From positions 1,466,490 to 1,530,489 of the forward strand of contig NZ_VWNA01000001.1 in NCBI RefSeq assembly GCF_009600605.1: a stretch of 64,000 nucleotides of DNA. The letters run 5' to 3'. The translations under genes were made by a program, and so were the position numbers. Shown here one piece after another: positions 63,408-64,000 of this stretch (positions are counted from its first letter, which is position 1; every line of letters starts with the position of its first letter). A model generated the notes under the pieces. That model saw only the letters and a list, made by a program, of their open reading frames with translations, ran no database searches and had not been told where the DNA came from. The DNA is from Segnochrobactrum spirostomi (lineage in GTDB: Bacteria > Pseudomonadota > Alphaproteobacteria > Rhizobiales > Segnochrobactraceae).

Positions 63408-64000
63408 ATGGCGGACGGCGACGATCCCGGCTGCTCGCGGCGCGATCTCATCGCGAGCGCGGCGGCGACAACCCTCTCGGCGACCCTGATCGCCGCGATC
63501 GGCCCGGCCGAAGCCGCGACGCTGGTGCCTGAGAACGGCGCCCCAACCCCGACATCCGCGGAGACGGCCTACCCGCCGCGCCCGATCCCGGCGCGCGACC
63601 TGCCGGTCCCGACCACCATCAGCCCGGAGCTCGCGGCCTATGTCGCGATGCCCTACCCCGCGGACTGGGACACCATCCCGACCGACGCGGCCGGGTGGCG
63701 CGCCAAGCGCGATGCCAGCGTCACCCAAATCGCGCCGCTCCTGCCGGGCCTCAAGGAGCGGCTGGGCATCCGGGTCGAACGGGATGTCATCGCCGGCGTG
63801 CCGGTCTTCGTCTCGACGCCGAAGGAGATCGCGCCGCGCAACGCGAACCGCGTCTTCGTCCACCTTCACGGCGGCGCCTACGTGCTCTATCCGGGCGAGG
63901 TCGGCGCCGGCGAAGGCATGCTGATGGCCGCTTACGGCCGCTGCACGGTGATCTCGGTCGATTATCGCATGCCGCCGGACCATCCGTTCCCCGCTGCGCT
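63408..64000 (+). CDS. Tat-exported alpha/beta hydrolase (HSL-like), 3' end missing
   Basis: At least 197 residues; the frame runs off the right edge. A twin-arginine signal (CSRRDLIASAAATTLSATLI) precedes a mature region starting near AEAAT. The HSL/esterase oxyanion motif HLHGGAYVLY and ISVDYRMPPDHPFPAA identify the hormone-sensitive-lipase branch; the catalytic Ser, Asp and His lie beyond the window. ATG 63408 follows GGGGGTGAC. It is 26 bp after copD and may or may not belong to the copper operon. Confidence 0.8.
   Translation, partial: MADGDDPGCSRRDLIASAAATTLSATLIAAIGPAEAATLVPENGAPTPTSAETAYPPRPIPARDLPVPTTISPELAAYVAMPYPADWDTIPTDAAGWRAKRDASVTQIAPLLPGLKERLGIRVERDVIAGVPVFVSTPKEIAPRNANRVFVHLHGGAYVLYPGEVGAGEGMLMAAYGRCTVISVDYRMPPDHPFPAA

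Noticed and set aside
1-64000. Search for CRISPR arrays, insertion sequences, integrases and rRNA
   Set aside because: No regularly spaced repeats, transposase-like proteins, attachment sites or rRNA-like sequence were seen by eye; low-copy degenerate elements could have been missed.

Overview
The window is about 64 kb of GC-rich, gene-dense chromosomal DNA from an alphaproteobacterium, most probably of the order Hyphomicrobiales (Rhizobiales). Pointers are a MucR zinc-finger regulator, a DnaA-domain-IV-like protein overlapping a DUF6456 gene, DUF1491, DUF5330, a pha/mnh seven-gene antiporter operon, a GGAAC-N16-CGTT (EcfG-type) promoter, and dispersed hairpin repeats of the kind common in that order. 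I see no rRNA, tRNA, CRISPR array, transposase or phage gene.

Layout. 0-8.5 kb: housekeeping and small conserved proteins (YcgN, DUF1491, a peptidoglycan-binding membrane protein, DUF5330, a SulP-STAS-cNMP transporter, SufE, DUF6456, DnaA-like, MucR). 8.6-14.5 kb: complete mnhABCDEFG cation/proton antiporter operon on the minus strand with a clean terminator. 14.6-19.4 kb: Nfu-type Fe-S protein, universal stress protein, YchF, a secreted PRC-barrel protein with an EcfG-type promoter, and an orphan polyamine-type binding protein. 19.5-29.6 kb: a minus-strand locus amiC-amiR-acetamidase-peptidase-dppA-dppC-dppB-dppD-dppF, apparently an amide/peptide uptake and hydrolysis system controlled by an ANTAR antiterminator; a sigma70-like promoter followed by an intrinsic terminator lies in its leader. 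29.6-33.1 kb: Ada, a secreted protein of unknown function and an MFS transporter.

33.1-35.6 kb is a small, lower-GC R-body (reb) locus: two RebB-family proteins, two unknown small proteins between them and a Crp/Fnr regulator. 35.8-42.2 kb is a collinear MFS exporter, a UGT/RhlB-type glycosyltransferase and a CYP102-type self-sufficient P450, a combination that suggests a hydroxylated-lipid glycoside pathway (analogy with sophorolipids; inference).

42.7-55.7 kb looks like a catabolic unit for a methylated or quaternary amine: Rieske oxygenase, class III aminotransferase, Pot-type ABC importer with a separately placed binding protein, a GcvT-like demethylase, two CrtI-like FAD oxidoreductases, a small unknown protein and a BetI-like TetR regulator. 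A nearly identical 22-bp operator lies before the Rieske gene and in the aminotransferase/permease divergent region, tying the cluster together. 55.7-57.2 kb encodes an MscS channel with a cNMP domain. 57.4-60.8 kb is a complete pqqABCDE operon, including the 29-residue PqqA. 61.0-63.4 kb is a copper-handling operon (DUF2946-like, PCuAC, CopC, CopD), followed by the start of a Tat-exported alpha/beta hydrolase cut by the window end.

Three genes (dppD, the DHA2 transporter and the universal stress protein) have C-runs just after a plausible ATG where a single-base change would restore the usual N-terminus. Read-level checks there would separate assembly error from real variation.
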